From positions 2,232,001-2,296,000 of the forward strand of contig CP042279.1 in the NCBI GenBank assembly GCA_007858575.1: 64,000 nucleotides of DNA, written 5' to 3'. This document shows, one piece after another, positions 1 to 9,456 of this stretch. The notes beneath the pieces are model-generated. The model was not told where the DNA came from and ran no database searches. It saw nothing but the letters and a program-made list of their open reading frames with translations. Position numbers and translations under genes: made by a program. Positions within the stretch are counted from its first letter, which is position 1. Every line of letters begins with the position of its first letter. Source of the DNA: Streptomyces sp. WAC08241 (lineage in GTDB: Bacteria; Actinomycetota; Actinomycetes; Streptomycetales; Streptomycetaceae).

Positions 1-1382
1 CCGGACAGCTCGTCGCGGTTGGCGATGGCCAGGTCCCGCATCTCCAGGAGCAGGGCGTCGACGTGGACGTCGGCGATCGAGGCGACGCGCTTTCCCGTCC
101 GGCCGGTGAACAGCACGCGCAGCGCCCGGTCGGCGTTGGCCCGCGATCGGGGAGCGCCGCGGGTTCCTCGGCGACCGAGCCGATCCCGATGACGGCGCCG
201 GTGCGGTCGCCGGTGCGCTGGAGGAAGTTCGCCGCCACCTGCAGGGCGCGTTCCCGGGTGTGGGTGTGGTCGCCGGGGACGGGGAGGAGCGCGTACGCGA
301 CGTCGCCGAGCAGGGCCACGGCGGAGCGCGGCTGTACGGCGGTGAGGTGAACGGCCAGGGCGGCGGCCAGACGCTGGCGCTCCGCCGTCACGTGAGCGTG
401 GTCCTCGCCTTGTCCGGGCGCGAGCCCCATGGCCATGACGAGCGCGGGTTCGTCGACGAGCCCGAGCCGGCCGAGCGCCTCGACGGCGCCGGCCCCGCCT
501 TCGAGGGTGGTCGTGACGAGGTCGGCCCGCAGGCGATTCTCGGCGTCCGTACCGGCCCGGAAGCGGAGCATGTGGAGGGCGACGAGCTTCGCCGCCTCCG
601 AGAACGCCTTCTCCCGCTCCGGGGTGAGGGGCTTGCGCAGCGCCGCCCACACGGAGCCGAGGAACTCGTCCCCCGCCCGGACGGCGACGGCGACCCGGGG
701 CAGTGCCACCTCGCCGCCGAGCGTGGGCGCGGGAACGTGCACCAGGCCCTCGCCGCGGTACAGCTCCTTGAAGACGCCGTGCTCTTCGTGATGGCGCAGA
801 TACCGCTCGGGCACCTGGCGGGCCAGGATGCTCTCGACCCGGGGCGTCCGCCTCGTCCTGCCGGCCGGAGAACGCGAGGATGCGGGAGCGCCGGTCCTCG
901 ATGGTGACGGGGGCGTCGAGCAGCGTGGCGATGGCGTTGGCCAGGGCGAAGAGGTCCCCGGACGGCACTCCGCCCAGGGTCTGCTCCTCGCCCTCCCCCA
1001 CGTCGCCTTCGGCGAGCAGGGTGCGCAGCATCGCCGCAAGCTGCGCCCACGAGGCACCGCGGGTCAGGGCGAGCAGCGCGACACCGGTCTCGTCCACGAC
1101 CGGCTCCAGCTCGTCGGCGTCGTCGACCGGTCCGCGGACGACGAGCGCGGTGGCGCCGAGCGCGGCGAGGTACCGCAACAGCCGGCCGGTCTCCTCCGCA
1201 CCGTGGACACCGACACCGAGCACGATGGCACGCTCGGGGTGGTGCTGTTCGTCGTACGGATCATGGATGCCGACGCCACCGATCTCCCCGGCCGCGTCGG
1301 GATCGCCGTACAGCAGGTCCAGGAGGGTGTGGCCGAAGTCCTCGAGCACCCGGCTGAGGCTCCTGGCGGGGTGCGTCGACAT
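1..1382 (-). CDS. PucR/CdaR-type transcriptional regulator (3' end outside window)
   Basis: The product begins MSTHPARSLSRVLEDFGHTL and reads as a PucR/CdaR-family regulator: an N-terminal sensing region, then an LDAPVTIEDRRSRILAFSG stretch typical of the family, a middle CdaR-like region, and near the window edge RANADRALRVLF followed by an IADVH segment. The C-terminal helix-turn-helix that defines the family would lie beyond base 1. The frame breaks near 840 and again near 150-165, leaving three frames that together give a normal protein. An in-frame ATG 12 bases upstream (1394) is possible, but GGAG abuts it, so the start at 1382 is preferred. The racemase gene lies just upstream on the same strand, with a perfect palindrome between the two. 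Family members often control amino-acid or purine catabolism; the target here is not known. Confidence 0.7.
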   Translation of the reverse strand, partial: MSTHPARSLSRVLEDFGHTLLDLLYGDPDAAGEIGGVGIHDPYDEQHHPERAIVLGVGVHGAEETGRLLRYLAALGATALVVRGPVDDADELEPVVDETGVALLALTRGASWAQLAAMLRTLLAEGDVGEGEEQTLGGVPSGDLFALANAIATLLDAPVTIEDRRSRILAFSGRQDEADAPGREHPGPPGARAVSAPSRRARRLQGAVPRRGPGARSRAHARRRGGTAPGRRRRPGGGRVPRLRVGGAAQAPHPGAGEGVLGGGEARRPPHAPLPGRYGRRESPAGRPRHDHPRRRGRRRRGARPARARRRTRARHGHGARARTRRGPRSRDGGAPASGRRPGRSPHRRTAALRRGPARRRRVRAPPRPRRPHPHPGTRPAGGGELPPAHRRPHRRRHRDRLGRRGTRGAPRSRANADRALRVLFTGRTGKRVASIADVHVDALLLEMRDLAIANRDELS

Positions 1383-1451
1383 GTGCCTGATCATCTCCGC
1401 AGGTTAGGACGTGTGCAGCCCCGCGACGTGGTGCGTGCGGACGAGGATACG

Positions 1452-2193
1452 TCAGCCTGTTCGTACCAGGGTACGAACAGGTTCGGCGGGCTGCCACAGG
1501 CGGGCGACGGCGGCTTCGGCGAGGGCCTCGGTCGAGTCGATCAGCGGGAGCACCCGGGCGGCGGCCGCGCTGATCAGAGGGATCTCGGTGCAGGCGGCTA
1601 TCACCGCCTGGGCGCCCTGCTCCTTGAGGCTCTCGGCAGCCGTGGCGATCCAGCGCTCGGGCCGGCCGGGATCGGCGCCGCCCTTGACCGCGCGGATCGC
1701 CGCGTCGACGTACTCCTCCTGGACAGCGGTGGGCACCTGCGCGACGTCGAGCCCGAGCCGGGCGCCGGCTCGCTCATAGAGGCCGGTCGACCGCGTGCCC
1801 CGGGTCGCCAGGACGCCCACCCGCTCAAGCCCGGGCGTGCGGCGGGCCGCCGCCTCGAGCGCGGCCCTGATCATGTCGAGGACCTCGACACCGGTCGCCT
1901 TGGACATCTGCTCGGCATAGGCGTGCGCGGTGTTGCAGGAACGGCGATGCAACTGGCTCCCGCGCGCTGGAGCCGGCGGGCGCCTTCCACGAGGGCGGGT
2001 ACGGGCGACGGCCCTCTCCGAGCAGCGCCGCGGTCCGGTCCGGGACGGCAGGATCGGCCCACATGACGACGGGCAGGTGCGCCTGGTCGGAGCCGGCCGG
2101 GGTGCGCTCGACGAGCCGCCGGTAGAAGTCGGCCGTGGCGAGGGGCCCCATCCCGCCGAGGATGCCGAGGATCGGGCGGGTGACGTGACGCAT
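1452..2193 (-). CDS. Aspartate/glutamate racemase family protein
   Basis: A cofactor-independent amino-acid racemase that would invert L/D amino acids by two cysteines in the cytoplasm. The N-terminus MRHVTRPILGILGGMGPLAT is the family signature. The first catalytic cysteine is in PCNTAHAYAEQ and the second in ACTEIPLISA. The expected length, about 247 residues, fits the family. The reading frame is broken twice between about 1925 and 1990, around the first cysteine, and continues in frame on both sides. The last codons overlap a perfect inverted repeat, and the PucR-type regulator follows on the same strand, which suggests a regulated pair. Substrate is not determined from sequence. Confidence 0.8.
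1456..1481. promoter_or_regulatory. Perfect 12-bp inverted repeat upstream of the PucR-type gene
   Basis: The arm CCTGTTCGTACC and its exact reverse complement are separated by two bases. The element covers the last codons of the racemase gene and lies about 75 bases upstream of the regulator start. The near-zero loop favours a protein operator over an RNA hairpin. Autoregulation by the PucR-type protein is an inference. Confidence 0.5.
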
Positions 2194-2293
2194 GCGGAGC
2201 GGCCTTCCGTACGTTCCCGCTGTCGTCCGCGGGATCTCGACGCGATCGTCGTCCGATCCGGCCTGCGGGACGTCGTCGCCGGCACCAAAAGAT

Positions 2294-2317
2294 GCGGCCC
2301 GGATTGGTACGGGCCGC
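2294..2317. other. Hairpin in the racemase/decarboxylase divergent spacer
   Basis: GCGGCCCG and CGGGCCGC pair perfectly around an eight-base loop, about 170 bases before the decarboxylase start. It could be a leader hairpin for the decarboxylase or chance at this GC content. Nothing else recognisable lies in 2194-2487. Confidence 0.25.
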
Positions 2318-2487
2318 CCGAGCGCCCCGCTCAGAGCGGCGAGTTCGGTCGAGCGGACGAACGGACCGCCCCGGACCTGTCGCGGGTGCCGAACTCATTC
2401 GCAGGGGAACGGATTTGACTGGCCTACGCCCCAGTCCCTCCCCGCCTGCCGGGCCGAGCTCGCTCGTCGTCAACACGAAAGCACACC

Positions 2488-3835
2488 ATGCACACGTACG
2501 ACCCTGCCCTCACCGACCTCGTCCTCGGCTTCCCTGCGGGACCGCCTCTCGAACCGGCCCGCGCTCAACCACCCGGGTGAGGGGGACAAGCTCGGCCAGG
2601 TCCTGGCGGGGCTGATCGGACCGGAAGGCAACGATCCGGCGGAGGTCCTGCGGCTGTGGACCGAGCATCTGGCACCCGCCACGATCACGGTCGACAGCCC
2701 CCGCTTCCTCTCCTTCGTCCCCGCCGCCCCCACGCAGGCCGCCGCCCTCTTCGACGCGCTCGTCTCGTGCTCGTCGATCCAGGGCGTCTCATGGCTCCTC
2801 GCCTCCGGCCCCATCGCCGCCGAGAACCAGGTGCTGCGCCTGCTCGCGGATCTCGCCGGCATGCCGGCTGCCGCGGGCGGCTGCTTCGTCTCCGGCGGTT
2901 CGGCCGGGAACCTCTCCGCCCTGGTGACCGCGCGCGACACGGCCCGGCGCCGCCGGGGCCTCGGCCGGTACGACCGCGTCAGGTTCGCCGTCTCCGACCA
3001 GGCCCACTCCTCCATCGGCAACGCCCTGCGCATCATCGGCGTCGAGCCGTTCACGGTGCCGACCGTGGATCACCGCCTGACCGGTCCTGCACTGCGCGCG
3101 GCGCTCCTCGCCGACGCGGACCCCTGCGACGTCATCGGAGTCGCGGCCACCGCCGGCACCACCAACGCCGGCATCATCGACGACCTCTCCGGAATCGCCA
3201 CTGTGGCGCGGGAGTCCGGCCTCTGGCTCCACGTGGACGGCGCGTACGGAGGCGCCGGCCTCCTCGCCCCGAGCGTCCGGGACCGCTACCGGGGCATCGA
3301 GCACGCCGACTCCCTGGTCATCGACCCCCACAAGTGGCTCTTCGCTCCCTTCGACTGCGCCGCCCTCCTCTACCGCGACCCTCGCCTGGCCAGGGCGGCC
3401 CACACCCAGGACGCCTCCTACCTCGACGCCCTTCACACGGACGACGACACCCAGGGGAACCCGAGCGACTACGCCCACCACCTCAGCCGCCGCGCCCGGG
3501 GCCTCCCTTTGTGGTTCTCCCTCGCCGTCCACGGCACCCGCGCCTACAGCGAGGCCATGGAGAAGGCCCTCACCCTGGCCCGCACCACCGCCGCCCTCAT
3601 CCGGAACACCCCGCACCTCGAACTCATCCGCGAACCGGAGCTGTCCGCCGTACTGTTCCGCCGGATCGGCTGGACCGCCGAGGACTACGCGGAATGGTCC
3701 GCCCGCCTCCTCGCCGGCCAGAAGGCGTTCGTGGCCCCGACAGGCTGGGAGGGCGCGACCGTCGCCCGGTTCGCCTTCCTCCACCCGGAGACCACTCCGG
3801 AGATAGTCGAGGAGATCGTGGGCACCATGGTCTGA
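2488..3835 (+). CDS. Pyridoxal-dependent group II decarboxylase
   Basis: A PLP enzyme of the aromatic-amino-acid/glutamate/aspartate decarboxylase fold, cytosolic, about 448 residues. Diagnostic signs are HVDGAYGGAGLL around residue 248, with the aspartate that holds the PLP ring nitrogen, and DSLVIDPHKWLF around residue 280, with the Schiff-base lysine in HKW. The start ATG gives MHTYDPALTDLVLG. The frame then shifts near 2530-2537 (ggcttccctgcgg), after which the protein runs unbroken to the stop. The gene is divergent from the racemase with a 294-base spacer. Pfam-type features do not separate aspartate, DOPA or other substrates, so none is assigned. Confidence 0.85.
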
Positions 3836-4005
3836 ACAACCCCGCTCCCCGACTTGTCGGCGAAGAAGAGCCTGTAGGGAACGCGGCCGGTGCGCCCCTC
3901 CCGCAGTGCGGACAGGGATCCGCCCGTGGGAGTAATGGTCAAGAGCTGTGGATCGGTGGGCGGAGCGAGGGCGAGGTGCCCTCGTGCTGTCGTGGTTCCC
4001 TCGAT

Positions 4006-4025
4006 GGTTCGGTGAGTGCCGAACC
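4006..4025. other. Short hairpin in the spacer before the DUF6058-like gene
   Basis: GGTTCGG and CCGAACC pair around a six-base loop, 69 bases upstream of the start codon. It may be a weak terminator for the decarboxylase transcript. The rest of 3836-4093 shows nothing recognisable. Confidence 0.25.
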
Positions 4026-4093
4026 GTCCGGCCGGTAGCGTGCCGAGTCCTGTGCGGGAGATGCCCGCGCTGGTAAACGCCGGAGGCGACCCG

Positions 4094-4693
4094 ATGTCGG
4101 AGACAGATCTGAAGCAGCAGCTCGCCGAGCGATTCCGCGAAGTCAACGGCGACCATCCGATGACCGATACCGATGACGCATACGTCAGCGCGCAGTTCGT
4201 TGCCCTGGAGGAACTGTGCGCAATTCATGGCCGCGATGCCGATGCGGTCCGCCGGCTGATGCTGGGGCAGCATCTGCCGCTTCCGGGATATCTGCGCTCC
4301 GACGGTGCCGAGATGGTGCCGGCCGACCTGTTCGCCCTCGCCGACGAAGCCGGCGGCGTAGAGCTGCTCGAAGCGTGGTTCACCGCTCACTGGGCCGACC
4401 CGATCACCGGGAAGGCGGAGTGGAATGCGTATCTCAGCGGACAGTACGTGTGCCTGCACTCGGTGACCCCGGCCGCCATTCAGCGCAAAGATCACCTGAC
4501 GACCGCGATCAGCGCCGCAGCGAACGAGCCGGACGCCGGTTCAGCACGGTGGTCCGAGCGGCTGCACGCACTGGTCGACGAACTCGACACGCTGGAACCG
4601 GCGTTCACGGCCTACGACCGTCTTCGGTTCGGCGGACCCACGTCCCGGGACACCTGCATCGACGCCCCGCGCGCCCGCTTCCCGCGCCCGTGA
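4094..4693 (+). CDS. DUF6058-like conserved protein
   Basis: An intact 199-residue protein starting MSETDLKQQLAERFREVNG. The ATG follows GGAGGCGAC at good spacing, which fixes the start downstream of the in-frame extension. It is acidic, mostly helical and lacks a signal peptide or membrane segment. The segment WADPITGKAEWNAYLSGQYV and the overall length recall the streptomycete DUF6058 family, which has no established biochemical role. Its GC bias is somewhat lower than its neighbours (for example gagagatctgaag-like stretches), which may hint at separate ancestry. It stands alone, with 258 and 212 bases of non-coding DNA on either side. The family assignment is from memory and moderate. Confidence 0.6.
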   Translation: MSETDLKQQLAERFREVNGDHPMTDTDDAYVSAQFVALEELCAIHGRDADAVRRLMLGQHLPLPGYLRSDGAEMVPADLFALADEAGGVELLEAWFTAHWADPITGKAEWNAYLSGQYVCLHSVTPAAIQRKDHLTTAISAAANEPDAGSARWSERLHALVDELDTLEPAFTAYDRLRFGGPTSRDTCIDAPRARFPRP

Positions 4694-4905
4694 CCCGGAT
4701 CCATGCTGCCGGGCCATGGACCACGCAGGTTACGGTGCCGAGACCGTCATGCCGCCACTCCCTGCGCCACACCGCGAGGGCGCCTGATGAACCGTCAGTA
4801 AAGTCGGCAAAAGGTCGGCATCCAGTTGACCGCAGCCGCGACGACAGCCGCGGTGGAGCTGAGCACCCCTCGATCATGGATCGACGCAGAAGAGAAAAAC
4901 CCGGG

Positions 4906-5866
4906 TCAGCGCACCCGCCCTCGCGCCTTCAGTGGAGTTGCCGGGACCTCCGGTGCGGCCAGACGCTCGCCGTGGTAGCCCTTGACCTCCCCGAAGCGGT
5001 CGCCGGCCATCCAGTCCTCGCGGGCCTGGCGGATCTCCTCGTCCGTGCGGCCCACGAAGTTCCACCACATGACGATCTCCTCGGCGAAGGGCTCGCCCCC
5101 GAGGAGCATCAGCCCGCGTCCGAGAGGGCGTGGAGGGGGAGTTCGGTGCGGCCGCAGCCGAGGTAGAGCATCGAGCCGGGCAGGACGGGCACGCCGTCGA
5201 CGCGGGCCTCGCCGGACATGGCGAGGACGGCGTACTCGAAGTCGGGTTCCAGTGGAGGTTCGTCTCGGTGCCGGCCGTGAGGGCGAGGTCGGCGCCGACG
5301 ATCGGGGTGTACGCGGTGCCCGGCGAGGCGGCCCCGTCGAGGGAGCCCAGGATCACCGTGGCCGTGAGGCCGGGGGCGGTGGCGCGGGGCAGGTCGGCGT
5401 GGTGCTCGAAGCGGGGCTCCACGTGCCGGTGGGCGTCGGGGAGGGCGACCCACAACTGGGCGCCGTGCAGGAGGCGGGCGTGCGGCCGGGGGCTCTCCTC
5501 GGAGTGGGAGATCGCCCGGCCGGAGGTCATCAGGCCCAGCTCGCGCGGGCGGACGGTCTGGAGGCTGCCGGTGGAGTCGCGGTGCAGCACCTCGCCCTCG
5601 TGGAGCCAACTGACGGTCTGGAGTCCCATGTGGGGTGGGCGGGACCTGCATGCCGGGCTCGTCGGCGATGTCGTCGGGCCCGTAATGGTCGACGAAGACC
5701 CAGGCGCCGACCATCCGGCGGCCCAGGTTCGGGAGCAGTCGGCGGACCTCGGTCGATTCGCCGAGCCGGACGTGGCGGGGCTGAGGAGTTCCCGTACCGG
5801 CTCGGCGACGACGAAGCCGCGTCCGCCGCAGACGGTCGGCGTGGCCTGGCGTTCGAGATTGCTCAT
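4906..5866 (-). CDS. Pirin family protein
   Basis: A bicupin pirin. The start gives MSNLERQATPTVCGGRGFVV and the end gives LAAPEVPATPLKARGRVR. The N-terminal cupin holds the metal-site region MGLQTVSWLHEGEVLHRDS followed by GLMTSGRAISHSEE, with the usual histidines and glutamate. The C-terminal cupin ends in GGEPFAEEIVMWWNFVGRT, a hallmark of the family. Expected length is about 320 residues. The frame is broken about four times (near 5760, 5640, 5245 and 5105) and every segment is well conserved, so the gene is probably intact in the cell. It is divergent from a TPR gene, a pairing common in Streptomyces. Pirins act as metal-dependent redox sensors or quercetinases; the role here is open. 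Confidence 0.85.
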
Positions 5867-6034
5867 GGCGTCCAACCTATGCGCGTCCGGGGCCGTGGGG
5901 CGTGACGCTCCGGCGGGGCTCGAGAAGTCGGGGAAGCGCCGGGAAGTCGTAGTGGAATGTTCAACCATTCCGGGTGGTTGATCCGGTCGACCGTCCCCAC
6001 CGGGCGGCCCCGGACCTCCGGAAAGGAAGAGCGA

Positions 6035-6379
6035 GTGAGCGACACGTACTACGAGTTCGGCACGGCCGGGGAGCGCTGGGACCGGGCACGGCTGTTCTTC
6101 GACGCGAAGGAGTACGGGACCGCCGTCCGCATCCTGCGCGGCCTCGTCGCCGAGCACCCGGAGCAGACGGCCCAGCGGCTCCTCCTCGCCCGGGCGTACT
6201 ACCACTCCGCACAGCTCTCCCGGGCCGAGACCGAGCTGCGCGCGATCCTGGAGCGCGACCCGGTCGAGCACTACGCCCGGCTGATGCTCGGCCGCGTGCT
6301 GGAGCGGCAGGGGCGCCCGGAGGAGGCCGCGCCGCACCTGCGGATGGCCGCCGCGATGACGGGCGACACCGTGTCCTGA
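6035..6379 (+). CDS. Tetratricopeptide repeat protein
   Basis: An intact small protein of 114 residues. The GTG start is chosen because GGAAAGGAAG lies just upstream; the longer frame from 5957 has no ribosome site. Three helix pairs fit TPR units: RLFFDAKEYGTAVRILRGLV, the LLLARAYYHSAQLSRAETEL segment, and MLGRVLERQGRPEEAAPHLR. It has no signal or membrane segment, so it is probably a cytoplasmic adaptor. It faces the pirin gene across about 170 bases, and the two may share a regulatory region. Its partner protein is not known. Confidence 0.85.
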   Translation: MSDTYYEFGTAGERWDRARLFFDAKEYGTAVRILRGLVAEHPEQTAQRLLLARAYYHSAQLSRAETELRAILERDPVEHYARLMLGRVLERQGRPEEAAPHLRMAAAMTGDTVS

Positions 6380-6431
6380 CGCGTTCTTGATACCCCCGCA
6401 CGGTATATTCGGCGGCCGGGAGGTCCTGACC

Positions 6432-6827
6432 GTGCGGACACATCGGGCGGAACGCCGTCGACGAGCGGGAGGTGCCGCGGCGCACCTCCTGCTCGTCGTC
6501 GTGCTCGCGCTCGGCGTCTTCCTGATGCACACCGTGGGCCATCCCGAGGGCTCCGGCGGCGGCGCGCACGCGGCCGCCGCCACCGCCTCCCCATGCACGG
6601 CGGCGGAAGCTCCGACGCCGGTCACGATCCCGGCCCGGCGACGGACATGAGCACCCTGTGCGTGGCCGTCCTCGGCGTCTGGTTGCTGGCGCGGCTCGCC
6701 CTGGCCGCGCTGGGACGCGGCCCCGAGCGGCTCGTCCCTTCCTGGCGCGCTCGCGCACGCGCGGGCGCCGCACGCCCCGCCCCGCCGTCCTCCCGACCTC
6801 ACCCGGCTGTCCGTCCTGCGGACATAG
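6432..6827 (+). CDS. DUF6153-like small membrane protein
   Basis: A GTG start (VRTHRAERRRRAGG) leads into a membrane segment, LLLVVVLALGVFLMHTVGH, then a His/Gly-rich loop, a second membrane segment (LCVAVLGVWLLARLALAAL) and a Pro/Arg-rich tail that should end in LTRLSVLRT at 6827. The parts lie in three frames, with breaks near 6590 and 6780. This two-helix layout and the position immediately before a DUF305 lipoprotein match the DUF6153/DUF305 pairs common in Streptomyces. The function is unknown; a link to metal handling is only suggested by the His-rich loop and the DUF305 partner. Confidence 0.6.
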
Positions 6828-6945
6828 GCCGGCTGTCCTCCCTCACGGGCGCTCCATGCCGCCCGTGAGCCCCTTCGGCCTGCTCCTTTTCCGCCCGTAC
6901 GGGACCGCACGAGCCCGTACGAACAGCACACGAGGTACCACTTCC

Positions 6946-7607
6946 ATGCACATGCGTGTCCTCACGAACCACGCCACCCGGACGGCCGTCCTCGTCGGCG
7001 CCGTCGCCGCCGCCGGGCTCCTGCTCACCGCCTGCGGCGCGGACGGCACCGCCCCGCCGGCGTCCGCCTCCCCGTCCGCCACCGCCGCCGCGCCCGGGTC
7101 CGCCGCCTCGCAGGCGCCCGCCCGGGGCCCTTCAACGACGCGGACGTCCTGTTCGCGCAGATGATGATCCCCCACCACGAGCAGGCCCTGGAGATGGCGG
7201 AGCTCGCCGACGGGCGGGCCGAGAACGCCGGCGTCAAGAAGCTGGCCGCCGCGATCGAGCGGGCCCAGGATCCGGAGATCCGGACGATGCGGGCCTGGCT
7301 CGCGGGCTGGGACCGGCCCGCGTCCGCCGGCCACGGAGGCGGCCACGGGGGCGGTGACGGCTCCGGTCACGGCATGGCCGGGATGATGTCCGAGCAGGAC
7401 ATGAAGGACCTGGCCAAGGCCAGGGGCGGGGAGTTCGACCGCGCCTTCGCCGAGCTGATGATCGCCCACCACGAGGGCGCGGTCGCCATGGCGGAGGACG
7501 AGCGGCGGAACGGCGTCAACCCCACGGCCAGGAAGCTCGCCGACGACGTCGTACGGACCCAGTCCGCCGAGGTCGCCGAGCTGCGGAGGATCCTCGGCCG
7601 GCTCTGA
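6946..7607 (+). CDS. DUF305 lipoprotein
   Basis: A secreted lipoprotein. The N-terminus MHMRVLTNHATRTAVLVGAV leads to the lipobox LLLTACGAD, so the mature protein would be lipid-anchored at the cysteine near residue 29. The DUF305 fold carries two similar halves, each with a paired-histidine motif: MMIPHHEQALEMAEL and LMIAHHEGAVAMAEDE. A Gly/His-rich linker (GHGGGHGGGDGSGHGMAG) joins them. The frame breaks once near 7130, inside the low-complexity stretch after the lipobox. DUF305 proteins are ferritin-like helical bundles often found with copper genes, so extracytoplasmic metal binding is plausible but unproven. The gene follows the DUF6153-like gene closely. Confidence 0.8.
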
Positions 7608-7701
7608 TCCCGGCTTCCGCCGCCCCCGGACCGGTCCCGCCGGTCCGGGGCGGTCCGCGCCGGGGTACTGGGGCTGCGGGCCGCCCGCCCGGCACCCCCG
7701 G

Positions 7702-9382
7702 TCACTCCCCCGCGCGGCGCTCCACGACCACCTCGCCGCCGACCACGACCGTCTCCGCGACGGTGCCCGGGATGTCCTCGGGGGCGATGCGGAGGATGTC
7801 GCGGGAGAGGACGACGAAGTCGGCCAGCTTGCCCACGGTCAGGGAACCGCGCTCGTGCTCCAGGAAGTTGGCGTACGCCGAGCCCATCGTGTAGCCCTCG
7901 ACGGCGGTGGCGACGTCGATCGTCTCGCCGGCCGTCCAGGCCTCGCCGCCGCCGGGCGGGCGGCGGGTGACGGCGGCGTGGATGCCGACCATGGGGTCCA
8001 TCTCGGCGACGTTCCAGTCGCTGGAGAGGGCGAGGACCGCGCCGGCCTCGCGCAGGCTGCGCAGCGGCCAGGCCTTGTGCCAGCGGTCGGGGCCGACGTT
8101 CTCGGCCCAGTTCTGGCCGGGGCCCGCGATGTCGGGGGCGGCGTGCCGGGGCTGCATGCAGGCGACGACGCCGAGCGCGGCGAAGCGCGGGGTGTCGTCG
8201 GGGTCGAGGCACTCGACGTGGACGACCTGGTGGCGCGCGTCGCGCGGTCCGTTGACGGCGCGGGCCCGTTCGACGGCGTCGAGGACGGTGCGGATGCCCC
8301 GGTCGCCGGTGGCGTGGACGAAGCACTGGAAGCCGCGCGCGTCGAGGCGGGTGAGCAGCTCGGCGAACTCCTCCGGCGGGTAGAAGGTGTCGCCGCGGTG
8401 GTGGGAGCAGCCCGCGTACGGCTCCAGGAGGGCGGCGGTGCGGGGCTCGACGACGTCGTCGATGTACAGCTTGAGCGGGCCGACCCGCAGCCGGTCGTCG
8501 TCGTGCTCGTCGGCCGCCGCCGCGAAGGCGTCGAGGTCCGCCTCGGTGGTGCCGCGCGGGTGGAAGAGGGCGGCGACGATCCGGGAGCGCAGCCGGCCCT
8601 CGTCGCGGGCGCGCTCGAAGAGGGCGAGGTCGTCGAGGGAGTTCTGCGGTTCGACGACGGTGGTGATGCCGAAGCCGATGGCGTCGTCGAGGCTCTTGGC
8701 GAGCCGTCCGTACTGGCGGTCGGGCGAGGCCCAGGGAGGCCGAGGTCGCGCAGGGCGCGGTGGCCGGCGCGGGAGAGGCCCTTGATCGCGAAGTCCTTGA
8801 CGAAACCGGTGGGTTCGCCGGTCGCCGGTCGGTGACGGCCCGCCCGAAGGGCAGGTCGGTGTGGTCGCGGTCGACGCCGAGCCGCTTGAGCGCCGCGGTG
8901 TTCAGCCAGGCGGTGTGGACGTCGTAGCTGAGGACGAGGGCGGGGTGTCGCCGGTGGCCGGGTCGAGGTCGGCGGCGGTGGGCATGCGTCCGCCGGGCAC
9001 GGCCGAGTAGTCGAAGGCCTCGGCCTCGATCCACTCGGCGTCCGGGTGGGCCGCGTGCCAGGTGCGGATCCGTTCGTGGATCGCGTCGAGGGTGCGGGCG
9101 CCGGCGAGTTGGACGCAGGCGTCGTCGGAGCCGAGGCGGACGTGGTTGTGGGCGTCGACGAAGCCGGGCAGGACGAGCCGTCCGCCGGCGTCGAGGACCC
9201 GGGTGCCGGGACCGGTCCAGGCGGCGGCCCCGTCGTCGGAGCCGATCCAGACGATGCGCCCGGCACGGACGGCCAGCGCCCGGGCCTCGGGGAGGTCCGG
9301 GTCGACGGTGTGGATCCGGGCGCCGGTGAGGACGAGGTCGGCGGGGCGGGGCGGGCGCGGGCGCGAGGGCGGTGCTGTTCAT
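7702..9382 (-). CDS. YtcJ-type amidohydrolase (first of two)
   Basis: A metal-dependent hydrolase of the amidohydrolase-3/YtcJ group, about 550 residues. The rebuilt N-terminus contains a typical start (ADLVLTGARIHTVDPD), the metal-binding VDAHNHV motif, and a YDVHTAWLNTAALKRLG segment. The C-terminus has SSDWNVAEMDPMVGIHAAV with a metal-site aspartate, then GYTMGSAYANFLEHERGSL. The frame is broken about six times (for example near 9340, 8950, 8830, 8740 and 8160). It lies 74 bases after the NCS1 permease gene on the same strand, so the likely job is hydrolysing an imported amide, formamide or nucleobase-like compound. No signal peptide is seen. A distant paralog lies at 36.4-38.3 kb. Confidence 0.8.
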
Positions 9383-9456
9383 GCGGGGGGCTCCATGGCG
9401 TACGGGAGGGGTGGGGTGCGGTTCTCGGGGGTTCGCGGAGAGGGCTTCGGGGGTGC

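Noticed and set aside
2488..4693. Natural-product cluster around the PLP decarboxylase and DUF6058-like gene
   Set aside because: No synthetase, synthase, precursor peptide or tailoring set is adjacent; the two genes are separated by a 258-base gap.
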